Below, in pieces: positions 43,073-56,181 of a stretch of DNA of 64,000 nt (the stretch's first letter is position 1; every line of letters starts with the position of its first letter). The DNA is from Kitagawia praeruptora. Lineage: Eukaryota > Streptophyta > Magnoliopsida > Apiales > Apiaceae. The notes beneath the pieces are model-generated. The model was not told where the DNA came from. It worked only from the letters and a program-made list of their open reading frames with translations, and ran no database searches. The translations under genes and the position numbers were made by a program. The DNA lies in NCBI GenBank assembly GCA_037693485.1, contig CM075353.1, positions 63,830,001-63,894,000 of the forward strand, read 5' to 3'.

Positions 43073-43356
43073 GAAATTAGCTAATGGACTATGGTTTGTC
43101 ATATTAAAAAATACCTATTTATTGTGATAACCAAAGTGCTATTGCTATGACAGGAAATCCAGTACAGCATTCTCTTACTAAGCATATCAATATCAGATAT
43201 CATTTTATAAGAGAGCAAGTAATGGAAGGGACAATTGAGTTACACTTTGTTCCTACTGATCAACAGCTAGCTGATATATTCACCAAGCCACTTTCTGAAG
43301 CTACATTTACAAAGTTGGTGAATGAACTGGGAATGGTAAACTATGATAGTTTATGA
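43073..43356 (+). pseudogene. Copia 3 RNase H C-terminus
   Basis: From about 42,960 the correct frame reads AEAEYIDSGSCCAQIMWMRN, then TAG (43,078-43,080) and a further TAA. It then reads NPVQHSLTKHINIRYHFIRE and ADIFTKPLSEATFTKLV, ending GMVNYDSL at 43,356. Confidence 0.85.
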
Positions 43357-43380
43357 GAACAGAGAAAGATCAAATACTGA

Positions 43381-43745
43381 TGTTCATCGAATCCTGATGC
43401 ATTTCGAATACTGATGAAAAGTCAATCCTGACATCAGTCAAACATTGTATACTGATGCGACGTTTCACTTATCAGTAATGTATTTCAGTATTCTGTTTTC
43501 TGTTCTACTTTCCTGATATACTTGTGACTTTTGAACTTGTTAATAAGGTGATTACTATAATTAGTTTTCATGTTTATTTCTTAGATTCAATTATTTGAAG
43601 AACAAGTTCAATGTAGAAAACAATGAATAAGATTAGAGAAACAAAGATTTCAATAATAATAAGAAAGAGAGTACATTCATAGATTACATCTTTTTGTTCA
43701 CTATCTACTAATCTATTCAACAGGAAAAGGAAGTCCAAACCACTC
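43381..43745. other. Stretch between Copia 3 and the gypsy array
   Basis: The first 130 bases repeat ACTGATG / ATCCTGA motifs as in the Copia 3 LTR and are its 3' untranslated end. The remainder to the gypsy LTR is AT-rich with no frame, polypurine tract or terminal repeat. The break that removed the Copia 3 3' LTR lies in here. Confidence 0.5.
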
Positions 43746-44012
43746 TGTAACACCCCCAGATCCGGGGTCAGGGATCTGGTCGTTACGGTCTCAATATCCA
43801 ACCACAAAACCAACATAATCTAAATTACAACCTTGTGACCCAAAACAACAACATAAAACACACCCGTTATAGTCCCAGAGATGAAATAAGAGTAATCGTC
43901 AATATTATTAATCACAAGTTTGTGTTCTTACAACCCAAAGAATTACAATTTTACAATTACATGCTCTTTGCCATCCATTGATATATGCCATATATATAAA
44001 TACATTAGAGGA

Positions 44013-44255
44013 TCAAATGCTAACAACTAGCCTACCAGAAGCTGCATCCTCAGCAATGGTAGCTATGACCTCATCGGTTAATCCTCTGACGGCTGACACC
44101 TGCTTATGTTGGGCATACCTTGCGCGGCCATCTGATCTAGCTGTTGTTGTGATATAAATAAATAAAGCAAGGGTGAGCAATAGCCCACCAAAAATATAAT
44201 TGAACAGTGATAATATATAACAGTCCAAATATCTTTGAAACCATATGCCATGCAT
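44013..44255 (-). other. Short open frame in the LTR, three copies
   Basis: An 80-codon frame (ending RSDGRARYAQHKQVSAVRGL and onward) recurs at 51,607-51,849 and 62,070-62,312. It lies in the transcribed end of the LTR. Its conservation simply mirrors the near-identity of the LTRs; it matches no known protein and is not called a gene. Confidence 0.5.
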
Positions 44256-45119
44256 TAACGATGTAGTACCAATATAAGGTATGAGATGAAGTTACAAGGT
44301 AACTCAAAATATATTTGTTTTGAATAAATATCTGCTATGTCAAAGATGAGCCAGATATTATCAACTTTTTATAATAGAGGAACTTGCAGGAAGAATATTG
44401 CAATTCCAATTCAAACACTTTTCAAACCTGCCAATAATGATAAGGTTGCAGGAAGTTTCCAACATTGAGAGATGAACTAATACTGGAGTTTGACGCGCCA
44501 GGAGACATAGCATTTACACGATGATCAGTCGCATGTTATGCTCCCCACCTCTTGTTTACTACATGTAGAAGGAAGCATCGACGGATTTACTTGTCTACCG
44601 CCCTCTGGAACCCCCCGGCCAACGGTTGGGCCATTTGCTGGACCGGCGCCACTGGGTCACTTACGCATCTCCTAGTTCATTTCACATCCATAACTTTGAA
44701 ACGTGAAGTTCCTCCCCCTTTCCCCAAGTATATTACTTGTTGATAGGACTCCACAAAGTAGTCGTATCTAGTTGGAAAGGAAAAATCACCAATATTTCCC
44801 AAGCTGATGCTTGTTAATGGATATAAACTTGTTCCATCAATTCTTACCCCTCGAGCGTTGAGGAGGTAACCAAACAGACTCATATCGATGCTTGAAAGAA
44901 TCAAGATGTGAGTGACAAGATAGTTTTAGCAAGTATAGGACCGGGCATCCCAATAAATAACATCTCTCAAGTGAGGTCCCCTTATATACGTTTGGAAGTT
45001 GAGCGAGTATTTAAATCTTCTTTAAGATAGATTTAAATAAAAATAGAGTTTTGGAAACCTCCCCTTGATAAAAATAGTCATAAACTACTCCAAAATATTT
45101 TACACCATATCTGACGGTG

Positions 45120-46090
45120 ACATATAATCTTTGAATAATATGAATCATTATAAAAGAACTTAAAAGGATTTAAATAAATATTCCAAGAATATTTATTAAC
45201 TCAATATTAATTAAGGAATATGAATAAATCATAATATTACTCGTAAGTAATCCTCGAATGAATATTTAGAATTCTTTACTAAATAACTCTCTTCTTTATA
45301 TGAATATTCCAGATAATATTCATTTATTAAATAAACTCAAATAAATGTTTAAAATAATGTTCACTAAATAAATCCAATCTTAAATGGATATTTGAAAATA
45401 ATAATGTTTATTGGTGAAATAAACACCCCTTGGATATTTGATATAATATTCATTAAATTAATAATGAATATTCAACTTAAAATGATATTTATTGATGAAA
45501 TAATTGTCGACTGAATATTTGAGACAATATTCATTAAATAAATAATGAATATTCAATCTTAATAATATTTATCGAAGTAATGATTATCGAATGATTATTC
45601 GAAATTATGTTCAATAATTGAATCGACTTTAAATGAATGTCGAAGATAACATTTATCGTCTCAAGGGAATATTCAAAATAATATTTATCGATGAACTGAA
45701 GTTCGAATCAATGTTCAACTAATATTTATAAAATAAATAGAGATTGAATGAATATTCGAAATAATATTCATTTAAATAAATAAGGCTCGAATGAACATTA
45801 AAATAATATTCATTAAATAAATAACTCGAATGAATATTCAAAATAATATTTATCGAAGAAATAAGAATGAATATTCTCTAAGTAAATAACTTAACTGAGG
45901 GTTCGAAATAATATTCGAATATTAAATCGACTTTAGATAAATATTAAAGATAATGTTCATCGAATAATTAAATATCTGATGAATAACCCGAATAATATTT
46001 ATCAAATAATCTCAAAGGAATATCTCAATAATATTGGCCAGATAATAAATGGAAAATAATTACTTAATTATTTTCCTCTGAAAATAATAT
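45120..46090. repeat. Degenerate short-period repeat zone in LTR A
   Basis: About 1 kb built from variants of GAATATTCGAAATAATATTC / ATTAAATAAATAA, about 30-45 bp apart. The same zone is at 52,714-53,690 in B and from 63,177 to the window end in C. It is rich in local inverted repeats (AATATTC/GAATATT). Confidence 0.7.
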
Positions 46091-46834
46091 CAATATATCA
46101 AGGAATATCGACTCCCGGTCTATAATCAAAGAATGAGATTCATCTGCCCTTTGCTTAAGGGTCTCAGTGATATCCGGCTTATAACTGATATATTACTATC
46201 TAGCTTATAAGCCAACAATAAATTCTAGGAACAAGTATATCAATTTGACTTTGAAAGTAGGCATGCATGCTATGGCATATGTATAACAGAAAGCATATAT
46301 ATATATATTCACAACAACAGCCTTATAAAAAGGATTTGAAACTTGCCTGGAAATCGGGTGCGGGTAGGGGTAGTGGTAGCGTGTCCCGGGTCAGCCTGAT
46401 GATCTATAAATAGCCACGGCATTCGGGATTAATCACTTAACACCTTTCAAAAGGTTAAGTATAACTTAACTTAAATCGAAACACGTTTTCAAGTCGTTTC
46501 GTTATACCCCTCTAATTCACTCTTATTATTGCTTTTATTACCCGATACTTGTTCGCTACTAAAGCATGACATTACACTTTACATATGGTAAGTATTTAAA
46601 TCGTATAAGTTTTAAAGTCGAAAGATTAGACCTCGATATTTATCGATCGTTTTCTAAGTGGTTTACCGAAGTTATAACCAAGTATACCTTTTAGGGGTAC
46701 TTTCGTACTTAACCTAGATTCGAACATTTTTATAAAATCGGAAAACGATCCATTTGACATGCGGTCTTCTCCCACACCTTCCTTTTTATCTCTATTATTT
46801 AATTATTAAGATTCGCCACTGATTTCGCAATATT

Positions 46835-46840
46835 CGCCAC
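46835..46840. other. Deletion junction with templated filler
   Basis: CGCCAC joins the LTR to pol where B has 2.88 kb. With the preceding ATT it copies ATTCGCCAC found 21 bases upstream (46,811-46,819), typical of end-joining repair with local template copying. Confidence 0.7.
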
Positions 46841-49800
46841 ACCGTCTAGATTTCACTTTCTCATTCCATGAGTCCCTTTATTTCTCAATCAACTATTCCA
46901 TATTTCCTCGGATTTTCCAAACTTAAAAGGAGTCAATTTGTATGTCATTCATGCTCCTAATTCCAACTTTCTGTTTTGGTCAATACCCTTGCACTGTCAA
47001 TTCCATACTTTTCTCGCTTTATTACTGGAGCTTCTCATGAGTCCTATCTGACTCTCTTATTGATTTTCATCTCTATCAGTCACTTGTCTTCATTTCTACT
47101 ATAATCATTCTATGAACCATCATATCCGGATTATTTATTACAAATATCCCGTCGTCTCCAAAATTAAACCACCCGAAACTGACCTGGATGATTTCTCTAA
47201 CTTAGATTCAATTCGACATTTCCACAGTCGTAAACACTTAATTTCTCAGAAGGGTCATCATTGCTTATCATTTACGTCGTGTTTGAATCACTAAACATGC
47301 GGGGTTCATAATTGTCAATTCAAGATCCTCTTAGGAAAACAAAATAATCAATATTCCCTATCCATAGGGAATGCTTCCTGAACTTGACGTAGATATTACA
47401 TGAAGCAGATAAAATTGCAGAAGAGCTTCAAGCATCGTAGCTATGCCAAGTTGACGAAATTATCAATCATATATCTTCAGTAGAAGACTGGAAGCTAACG
47501 GTTTACTTAGTCAATTTCGTACGAGGTCCTGGTTTACCTCAATATAGGACCTCCTAACGCAGGTAATATGCTTAAGACGACATCAGGAATCGAATCTTTA
47601 CTTAAACTACTCTTATGGTTGATTCTTGCCCAATCATTAGAGGGAATGTAAATTCCTCCACCATATTCTGACCTTCAAAGTCCTTCTCAATACCATTTCG
47701 TTTCTTTGGTATGAGCATTCATAATTACTCCTCAATACTTAAAGTGTCGGCCACCTCATTGGCCTTTCCTGATAATAATTTCTTGCAATCAATGTTTTCT
47801 TGATCTATTCAACTCAACTTTTTCTACCTTATTCCCATCACTGTTGGGTGAAAGTATTCTTCCTGAAATTCTGCTGAAGGAAAAATATCCATCAGTCTTT
47901 TTCCAAAAGTCATTGCTTCCACCTTTCTGGTGTGAACTTTACTACAGGTACTCCCCATCATATCTAGGATATTTCCTTACTTAACTCCCTTCTCGTTTTA
48001 GGATAATCTCAACCTTATTGGTTCAATCCATACTTCCTCATGGTTTCACACATGCTTCATCTGGCCTTATTATTACTATGTCATACATTCCTTATCAAAT
48101 TCCCCTTTGAAGTTCAGAACATTACCTCTTCCCTTATAGGGTTTCTTAGGTCATTGTCATCATCCCTCCTGTATCTTCTGGGTACAGGGTATATCGAACA
48201 TCAATAATCAATTTTTATAACAATTCTGTCTATGTACTTTTCGAGATTCCTTTCCACAAATCCTTACAGATTCTTTATACTTTGGTCGATTCATTTATAT
48301 CATCTGATTTCACAATGTCTTTATTAGGGGTGATGTTATCCTTTGTGCATCCCCCAGGGTTCGTCTTAATATATGGACATTCTATCCTCAATTCTATCTT
48401 CAAGGAATACTTATATCCTGTAATTGGAAATCCAATCATATATCCTTAATAAAGGTCACTTTTCAATCATTCTCATCTTAATCATCTATAGGTAGCTTAA
48501 TGTTAACCTTTCTTTCAACGAATGTCGGTCTACATGACCTTCCAAAAGACAACATATGTCTATCTACTCTTTCATGCAGAACTTGGTAATGGTAGCAAGG
48601 ATGTTCTGGAAGATATTGGTCATGTTCAACGTGAATCTCTTAGTGCCTAATGCTCCTCTTGAGGACACTAAGTCTCATATAACATTTATGCATCATACTG
48701 CACCATCTTTGACGATCTTCGTGACTCTTCATTGGTCACTATCCTCAATCCTAATAAGTCCATGGTATATATAAAATCCATCATCATGTATCTCAATTCA
48801 TTTATATCAAAAGCCCTCGCGGTTGGCACTTGATTAGAAGCACCCCGCTTTGTCCTTACATTGCTGGTTCAGTCACTTGAAAATCCTTAGTGACTTGGCC
48901 CCATCTGGCCATGCTAAAATATGTGAGTTTAGGGGTTGGCTACTAGCATTACTTTTCTAGCGATTGCCGGCATAGTGCCTTCTTCTTTGATACATTTTGA
49001 TCTTCCCAAAGCTTTACTCCATATAAGTCTCACTTGACTTCTCGGTACCGTCTCCGGTCACCTTTCCTTCACTTTTATTCTTTCAGTTAATCTTATCAAT
49101 TCCACGTACCACAAAAGCTTAATACTTCTGGCATAACAACCTTTTCATTTAAGTCAATCCCAGAATTTCTCCGTCCGGCTTGTTTCTTAATTACATTCAA
49201 CTTCATAATTTTATCCCTACATTCAACTGTAATAATCGTGGTATGTCTACCCACCTGTATAGCGGCTACTTTACCCAATCCGTAGGGTTCACTCCAGTTT
49301 CCACTTTCTTTAGTGACGTATTCCGATAATCAGAAAGACAAGGTTTACTAAAATTTTTCAAATTCCTTTCCAGGATTAGGGAAATTTCAGTCAATCTATC
49401 TACCCACTGGTGATACTAAGAAGATCCATTTCGATACCCGAAGAGTATTTCTAGGAATACCCAAGCGGGTGAAACCAGAAACAGTTATAATAACGAAATG
49501 ATTGACATATAGTTGGGAGTTTAACCATTGGAAAGAAGCCAAATAAATACCTCCCCTGGAAGGGTAATCAAAAGTTTCAATTTAAAACATGCCACATCTT
49601 CCCGTTACATATTCGTCATAATAATTGACACTATCGAATACCGGTCGTTATAACAACTAGTTTCAGAAGGAACACTACCGTCGGAGTTAGTCGTTCCACA
49701 GCCATCCGAATCTGATGAACCGTGCTGACCCAATGCATCCGCAATCACCCTACCGTGCTGCACCAGCACAGCACCTAAACCTGCACGAGGTGCATCCTAA

Positions 49801-51339
49801 TAAATTTCCAAAATTCTCCTTCTTCCATTAGGTAACGCCAATGCTGGGTCATCACCAGTTTTTTTTTTTTTTTTTTTTTTTTTATCTTTAACTCCAGGGA
49901 GATTTTCCCCCATTTATCTTGTCCATTCAAACTTTTATCCTTACAATAAGTCGGGTTATGGGACTGCACTTTTTGTAAAGTCCTGAGCAGATCTTTGGTA
50001 ATACCTCGTGAATTTTATGAAATTCCTCACCCTTGCCGGTGTGGTTGGCCTTTCTCCATTTGAAACTGTCTTTAACTTGGTGGGGTCGACCAACACTACC
50101 CCTATTGATCATATGTCCTATTAAGTTGACTTCATTTTGCCAAAACTCTTACTTCGAGAACTTAGCCTACACCTGTTCTTTCAGGTTGCATCTAAAAGCA
50201 TTCTCAATTACATCTCAACCACTGCTTGCCTTGCCTAATCCCTTTATGATTCAGTGTCAGAATAAACTTAAGGTAACTACCATAATCCATTCAAGGAACA
50301 GAAGAAATTTAATATTCCTTTGAATCACATGCTTCTAATGTTCCTGGTCCATCCTTCCACTGAATTGAACTAGACTTATACTTGGTTCCTGACAATAGCC
50401 TTATTACTAGTTTATCACAGACTCACTGGTCTTCTCCTCTTGTAGGTTCTGAGATCATTGTCTCACTTACTACTTCCTTATATTCTTTATCCATTCAGGC
50501 TATCACTTTCCATTATCTTTACTTTCTAGGCTGATCCATTCATAAAATGGACATCTCACTGGATAAACCACCTCATCAATCTCAATCGACTTTATAAATT
50601 ATAACCTAGGAAATCTGCCTTCTCATGGCGAATTATCATTAATAAGATTCGCACTAATCCATTTATCAAATAATGTGGCACTTGTTGCCTCTATCTCAAC
50701 TGCTCCTGGAGACTCTGCTCCCTGACATATATTGATGCCTTTGATAATCATGCATCATTCTCACTCTTTTCCCTCTGATCTGGAAGTCTCTAAGGATTCT
50801 TATCTAACCCCATATAAGATCTCAAGTAATTCCCCGAATCTGTTTTGTTTGCTGGTACTTTATCCGGCAGTCCAGCTATAGATCCAATATACCTCTTTAA
50901 TTCTCTTCATAATATATCAGTTCTTTACGCTCACTTCTCTGAGTACTATATCTATATTCTTATAGTCTCTCTGGCTGCAGCCCTCATCTCCTCAAGGTAA
51001 ACTTCCCTGTCTCTAACAGGATTCTCCCCCTCTGCGGGAACCTCTTCCGGGTCCTCAGTAGGGTACTCTATCGCATCCACCATCCGATCGTCAGCATATA
51101 ATCAGGCATCATCGTGCTGCTGCTCGTATGCCTCAAGGTCTGTCGCCTTACTAGTCGGTACAAGAACGAGCTAAGTTACTATCATGATACTTAATAGTTC
51201 CCATAAGGGTTTTATATGTCAATACTACATTAAGTAGTCCGACTATGAACTTGGCAAGAGTTCTTATTATCTTAATAAATTTATTGTTTTAATGTCGCGT
51301 CATCTCTGGGATATATAACGCTCTCTCTGATACCATTTC
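46841..51339 (-). pseudogene. Left internal region: decayed gypsy pol
   Basis: No frame over about 80 codons survives, but pol can be traced on the minus strand. GLGAVLVQHGRVIADA (49,734-49,781) is the start of gypsy RNase H. SGKANEVADTLS (47,737-47,772) is the RNase H end before integrase. Their distance (about 2 kb) is far more than normal, so foreign or scrambled sequence lies between. Upstream of RNase H only 1.5 kb remain for gag, PR and RT. A poly-T of about 25 (49,859) interrupts the region. The same lesions occur in the right unit. Confidence 0.6.
51321..51335 (-). other. Primer-binding site of the left gypsy unit
   Basis: On the minus strand TGGTATCAGAGAGAG, complementary to initiator tRNA-Met over the first eleven bases, four bases from the LTR edge. 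Confidence 0.8.
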
Positions 51340-54300
51340 TGTAACACCCCCAGATCCGGGGTCAGGGATCTAGTCGTTACGGTCTCAATATCCAACCACA
51401 AAACAAACATAATCTAAATTACAACCTTGTGACCCAAAACAACAACATAAAACACACCCGTTATAGTCCCAGAGATGAAATCAGAGTAATCGTCAATATT
51501 ATTAATCACAAGTTTGAGTTCTTACAACCCAAAGAATTACAATTTTACAATTACATGCTCTTTGCCATCCATTGATATATGCCATATATATAAATACATT
51601 AGAGGATCAAATGCTAACAACTAGCCTACCAGAAGCTGCATCCTCAGCAATGGTAGCTATGACCTCATCGGTTAATCCTCTGACGGCTGACACCTGCTTA
51701 TGTTGGGCATGCCTTGCGCGGCCATCTGATCTAGCTGTTGTTGTGATATAAATAAATAAAGCAAGGGTGACCAATAGCCCACCAAAAATATAATTGAACA
51801 GTGATAATATATAACAGTCCAAATATCTTTGAAACCATATGCCATGCATTAACGATGTAGTACCAATATAAGGTATGAGATGAAGTTACAAGGTAACTCA
51901 AAATATATTTGTTTTGAATAAATATCTGCTATGTCAAAGATGAGCCAGATATTATCAACTTTTTATAATAGAGGAACTTGCAGGAAGAATATTGCAATTC
52001 CAATTCAAACACTTTTCAAACCTGCCAATAATGATAAGGTTGCAGGAAGTTTCCAACATTGAGAGATGAACTAATACTGGAGTTTGACGCGCCAGGAGAC
52101 ATAGCATTTACACGATGATCAGTCGCATGTTATGCTCCCCACCTCTTGTTTACTACATGTAGAAGGAAGCACCGACGGATTTACTTGTCTACCGCCCTCT
52201 GGAACCCCCCGGCCAACGGTTGGGCCATTTGCTGGACCGGCGCCACTGGGTCACTTACGCATCTCCTAGTTCATTTCACATCCATAACTTTGAAACGTGA
52301 AGTTCCTCCCCCTTTCCCCAAGTATATTACTTGTTGATAGGACTCCACAAAGTAGTCGTATCTAGTTGGAAAGGAAAAATCACCAATATTTCCCAAGCTG
52401 ATGCTTGTTAATGGATATAAACTTGTTCCATCAATTCTTACCCCTCGAGCGTTGAGGAGGTAACCAAACAGACTCATATCGATGCTTGAAAGAATCAAGA
52501 TGTGAGTGACAAGATAGTTTTAGCAAGTATAGGACCGGGCATCCCAATAAATAACATCTCTCAAGTGAGGTCCCCTTATATACGTTTGGAAGTTGAGCGA
52601 GTATTTAAATCTTCTTTAAGATAGATTTAAATAAAAATAGAGTTTTGGAAACCTCCCCTTGATAAAAATAGTCATAAACTACTCCAAAATATTTTACACC
52701 ATATCTGACGGTGACATATAATCTTTGAATAATATGAATCATTATAAAAGAACTTAAAAGGATTTAAATAAATATTCCAAGAATATTTATTAACTCAATA
52801 TTAATTAAGGAATATGAATAAATCATAATATTACTCGTAAGTAATCCTCGAATGAATATTTAGAATTCTTTACTAAATAACTCTCTTCTTTATATGAATA
52901 TTCCAGATAATATTCATTTATTAAATAAACTCAAATAAATGTTTAAAATAATGTTCACTAAATAAATCCAATCTTAAATGGATATTTGAAAATAATAATG
53001 TTTATTGGTGAAATAAACACCCCTTGGATATTTGATATAATATTCATTAAATTAATAATGAATATTCAACTTAAAATGATATTTATTGATGAAATAATTG
53101 TCGACTGAATATTTGAGACAATATTCATTAAATAAATAATGAATATTCAATCTTAATAATATTTATCGAAGAAATGATTATCGAATGAATATTCGAAATT
53201 ATGTTCAATAATTGAATCGACTTTAAATGAATGTCGAAGATAACATTTATCGTCTCAAGGGAATATTCAAAATAATATTTATCGATGAACTGAAGTTCGA
53301 ATCAATGTTCAACTAATATTTATAAAATAAATAGAGATTGAATGAATATTCGAAATAATATTCATTTAAATAAATAAGGCTCGAATGAACATTAAAATAA
53401 TATTCATTAAATAAATAACTCGAATGAATATTCAAAATAATATTTATCGAAGAAATAAGAATGAATATTCTCTAAGTAAATAACTTAACTGAGGGTTCGA
53501 AATAATATTCGAATATTAAATCGACTTTAGATAAATATTAAAGATAATGTTCATCGAATAATTAAATATCTGATGAATAACCCGAATAATATTTATCAAA
53601 TAATCTCAAAGGAATATCTCAATAATATTCGCCAGATAATAAATGGGAAATAATTACTTAATTATTTTCCTCTGAAAATAATATCAATATATCAAGGAAT
53701 ATCGACTCCCGGTCTATAATCAAAGAATGAGATTCATCTGCCCTTTGCTTAAGGGTCTCAGTGATATCCGGCTTATAACTGATATATTACTATCTAGCTT
53801 ATAAGCCAACAATAAATTCTAGGAACAAGTATATCAATTTGACTTTGAAAGTAGGCATGCATGCTATGGCATATGTATAACAGAAAGCATATATATATAT
53901 TCACAACAACAGCCTTATAAAAAGGATTTGAAACTTGCCTGGAAATCGGGTGCGGGTAGGGGTAGTGGTAGCGTGTCCCGGGTCAGCCTGATGATCTATA
54001 AATAGCCACGGCATTCGGGATTAATCACTTAACACCTTTCAAAAGGTTAAGTATAACTTAACTTAAATCGAAACACGTTTTCAAGTCGTTTCGTTATACC
54101 CCTCTAATTCACTCTTATTATTGCTTTTATTACCCGATACTTGTTCGCTACTAAAGCATGACATTACACTTTACATATGGTAAGTATTTAAATCGTATAA
54201 GTTTTAAAGTCGAAAGATTAGACCTCGATATTTATCGATCGTTTTCTAAGTGGTTTACCGAAGTTATAACCAAGTATACCTTTTAGGGGTACTTTCGTAC

Positions 54301-56168
54301 TTAACCTAGATTCGAACATTTTTATAAAATCGGAAAACGATCCATTTGACATGCGGTCTTCTCCCACACCTTCCTTTTTATCTCTATTATTTAATTATTA
54401 AGATTCGCCACTGATTTCGCAATATTAAAGGGATCCAATTTCGGTTACGAACTTTTGATTACGGTTCCGAACCACTTTTACGAATTTAATCATAACTCCT
54501 AAACCGTAAGTCCGTTTCATGCGATCTTTATATCAAAATGAAGCTTATAACATAATCTAGCCTTTCATGGCAAAATCCGAGACTGGACAGTGTGTTCATG
54601 CTACTGCTAATCACGGTTTCTTAAGGCTAACGACAATCGGGCATTACGACGGCTATGTTTACATGATTTCCAAATTTCAAACCATCCAATAATCATAGTT
54701 TCCACTCCAAACAACATATACATGTTATTTAACCATGAAATAAGACCAAGCAATGTCTTTCCGTTCATCTAAACTAATTTCACATTTAATAAATCCCAAT
54801 CATAATCTTAAGGTCCTAAACATGCATTAAATCCATATAACTCATCTAAAATACCAAAACTTAAACTAAGAGCTTGGTTTTCAAGAGTGGTATACCTTCC
54901 TTGGTGTATGTATGAACTTATCAAGCCTTGTTTAGCCCTTATCTAGCCTTAGTATAGCTTGAATAATCAAAAGAAATCAAGAAATAAAAGTTAGTTTATG
55001 AAGAACACTATTCATCATCATCTTTGATGATTTATTTGAAAATGATAAAAGATGAATTTGAAGCTGAAATTTCTAGGAGATCATTACCATGATATGTAGT
55101 ACTTACCATAAAAATTTGAAGAACAAGTGATGGTTGGAAGTTGGACTTCCAATTAGCTAAGAATGGGCAGATTTTTATGAAGAAATGGAGAGAAATGGTG
55201 GTGGTTTGTTTTGTTTTGGTGATTTATGGCTAATACATGTATAACCCTTGCATATATAATGGATGCATCTCTTTTAATGTGTTGTTGGCAATCCAATGGT
55301 GCCACTTGTTGCTTCCTCATTGGGCCAAGTGTTGGCACTACAACAAACAACTCCATTTTTGCAAGAATGCAATTACACCACTCATCTTGTAGTTGACTTA
55401 TAAGGATGTTACTTGGGTTTCTCCTTTTCCCACCAATTGCACTTGTTTGTCTCTTGGTTATTTATTCGTTCCTTTGTCCGGGTATTACTCAATTTCCTTG
55501 CTTGTTCGTTGATCGTTCGAGGGAATAACTCATTCGTTTCTAGTTAGGGTTTTACCGAAAACCTTCTTAATATTTCTAATACTATTCTTCATCTTACTTA
55601 ATACTTCTCGAATTTAAATTCCTTAATTCCCTTTTATAACTCCTTAAGTCTTGCAGTGTCCAGGGAAATCTCGGAGAAAATAAAAGTGCTCTTTTTCTGA
55701 ATCCGACAGCTTTTACATACACTTATTTTCCTCCTGGATCACTAATACGAACTCAGAAATCCGTTCCGAATACCGGGTATAACATTATTATAATAATATT
55801 CCAAATTCCACCAAAATCACTATTCATCACTTATTTTTATTTAATTCCTATAATTAGGAAAATGAACCTGGTTCACCCTCGAGTGTTCCTTAACCTTTTT
55901 ACGGAACCGCTGGACTTATAATAGATATTGATTTGGATGACACGAGAATAATCTTACTTGAAGTAATCTTCTCATATTCTTAGGAGATAGATCATTCTTA
56001 TCTATGCTGTCAACCAAAAGTATTCTGCATGACATATAAATAATTGAATTCAAATCCATTCCATTCATTTAATAGACATTCGTTACACCGCAGTCATAAC
56101 CACTATTCATTCCCATACTATTACATAATAAAAAGTTTTAATTCTACCCAAAAATCTGGGTTCTTACA
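51340..56168 (-). repeat. Array LTR B (shared central LTR, about 4.8 kb)
   Basis: On the minus strand it runs from TGTAAGAACCCAG (56,168) to ..GGGGGTGTTACA (51,340). It is flanked on one side by the left unit's primer site and on the other by the right unit's polypurine tract, so it serves as 5' LTR of one and 3' LTR of the other. A TATA-like TATATATG (minus, about 55,251-55,258) marks the promoter part. Length is 4829 bp, unusual but known for Del/Tekay-type elements. The frames inside (for example 52,271-52,498 and 55,153-55,356) are not protein-like. Confidence 0.75.
55251..55258 (-). promoter_or_regulatory. TATA-like motif in LTR B
   Basis: TATATATG on the minus strand within CCATTATATATGCAAGG. 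Downstream sequence is pyrimidine/AC-rich (CCACCACCATTTCTCTCC), typical of plant transcript leaders. Confidence 0.4.
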
Positions 56169-56169
56169 G

Positions 56170-56181
56170 TCTCCCCTCCTT
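56170..56181 (-). other. Polypurine tract of the right gypsy unit
   Basis: On the minus strand AAGGAGGGGAGA, then C and TGTAAGAACCC, the LTR start. The preceding codons read FRDGILLRRG, as found at chromovirus pol ends. The left unit has lost its copy in the deletion. Confidence 0.75.

Larger units (their letters stand above)
37150..43380 (+). mobile_element. Copia 3: Sirevirus-type copia, 3' end missing
   Basis: Has a 503-bp 5' LTR, an intact primer site and gag-PR-INT-RT-RH in order, but no polypurine tract, third ORF or 3' LTR after the RNase H stop (43,356). A possible duplication GAGAT (37,145-37,149) cannot be checked because the other end is lost. At least four stops and two frameshifts break the coding region. 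It is inserted in the RNase H of element 0, in opposite orientation. Confidence 0.85.
43746..46834 (-). repeat. Array LTR A (3' LTR of the left unit, promoter part deleted)
   Basis: Left edge TGTAACACCCCCAGATCC. It matches LTR B closely up to GCAATATT (46,834), where 2.9 kb present in B (54,427-57,306) are missing. The lost part includes the TATA region, the other LTR edge, the polypurine tract and the end of pol. At five sites in the first 420 bp A differs from both B and C. Confidence 0.8.

Noticed and set aside
44552..44904. Open frames of 63 and 75 codons repeated in all three LTR copies (also 52,146-52,498 and 62,595-62,962)
   Set aside because: They lie on opposite strands inside a long LTR, match no family, and are conserved only because the LTRs are near-identical.
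47112..47294. Repeated 60- to 72-codon frames in both gypsy internal regions (e.g. 47,112, 48,556, 49,096 and partners)
   Set aside because: They read across or against decayed pol and contain no gypsy motif; identity follows from recent duplication.
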